Source: Bacteroidota bacterium (lineage in GTDB: Bacteria; Bacteroidota; Bacteroidia; Bacteroidales; VadinHA17). From it: DNA of 5,316 bases. Below the pieces are notes generated by a model. The model saw only the letters and a list, made by a program, of their open reading frames with translations, was not told the origin of the DNA and did no database searches. A program made the translations under genes and the position numbers. The stretch spans positions 1 through 5,316 of the forward strand of contig JAUWMO010000247.1 in NCBI GenBank assembly GCA_030613125.1, in the 5' to 3' direction. How positions within the stretch are numbered: position 1 is the first letter of the stretch; every line of letters begins with the position of its first letter. This document shows, one piece after another, positions 5,059-5,316 of the stretch.

Positions 5059-5316
5059 ATGAAGCTGGCAATTATAGGATATGGGAAAATGGGTAAAGAG
5101 ATAGAAAGGGCAGCAACTGCACGCGGTCATGTAATCTCTTTAATTATTGATATTAACAATCGGGACGAGTTTACCATCAATAACCTTAAAGGATTAGATG
5201 CTGCCGTGGAATTTAGCACACCTGAATCTGCATTTGATAACATAATTAAATGTTTTGAAGCCAGACTACCTGTGGTATCAGGCACAACTGGCTGGTTATC
5301 ACGCCTTGAAGAATTA
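5059..5316 (+). CDS. dapB: 4-hydroxy-tetrahydrodipicolinate reductase, 5' part
   Basis: The first 86 codons of a gene that runs off the right edge. DapB reduces 4-hydroxy-tetrahydrodipicolinate with NAD(P)H in the diaminopimelate branch of lysine and peptidoglycan synthesis, in the cytosol. The start MKLAIIGYGKMGKEIE carries the Rossmann glycine motif GYGKMG (7-12), with Tyr in place of the Ala common in proteobacterial GAxGRMG. EFSTPESA (51-58) and VVSGTTGW (72-79) are conserved parts of the nucleotide-binding domain. The catalytic His/Lys region of the C-terminal domain lies outside the window. The ATG at 5059 follows an A-rich ACAAAA with no Shine-Dalgarno, as is normal in Bacteroidota. 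It is separated from rplT by a terminator, so it is a different transcription unit. Confidence 0.93.
   Translation, partial: MKLAIIGYGKMGKEIERAATARGHVISLIIDINNRDEFTINNLKGLDAAVEFSTPESAFDNIIKCFEARLPVVSGTTGWLSRLEEL

Overview
The window looks like a chromosomal segment of a member of the Bacteroidota, probably of Bacteroidales/Marinilabiliales type. Four things point there: the AT-rich, housekeeping-type sequence; the gene order thrS-infC-rpmI-rplT; protein sequences of the Bacteroidota type (for example the HRAPFGSMERF motif 3 of ThrRS and the GYGKMG start of DapB); and exact matches to the Bacteroidota -7 promoter box TAnnTTTG in front of thrS, in front of a lipoprotein gene, and in the left intergenic region. 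The phylum call is firm and the order is a guess.

Layout. Positions 1-627 hold no gene I can support. They hold a cluster of small repeats and inverted repeats (1-178), an unusual mirrored array of GTGA heptads (182-240), a leftward promoter-like site (about 259-285), three TTGTAAC heptamers spaced exactly 11 bp apart (443-471), and a stretch resembling a dispersed Bacteroidota intergenic repeat (about 558-579). Positions 628-1338 on the minus strand encode a small lipoprotein with one PKD domain and one carboxypeptidase-regulatory-like beta-sandwich domain. It diverges from the translation operon across a 244-bp intergenic region that carries a promoter for each direction.

Positions 1583-4791 on the plus strand are the operon thrS (threonyl-tRNA synthetase), infC (IF3), rpmI (L35) and rplT (L20). 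It starts from a strong promoter at 1522-1551 with a very short leader and ends at a clear intrinsic terminator at 4812-4839. A separate AT-rich intergenic region follows, and then the 5' part of dapB runs off the right edge.

The two points most worth attention are regulatory. First, infC has no AUG, GUG or UUG at the start of its conserved N-terminal domain. The only start that fits the protein is an AUA codon at 3571, placed 7 nt after a perfect AGGAGG. Such strong Shine-Dalgarno sequences are rare in this phylum, so this fits IF3 controlling its own translation through start-codon discrimination. Second, the 93-nt gap between rpmI and rplT contains a compact GC-rich stem-loop in an otherwise AT-rich spacer, a candidate L20 autoregulatory site. 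I see no CRISPR array, transposase, tRNA, rRNA or defence genes, and no undescribed multi-gene system.
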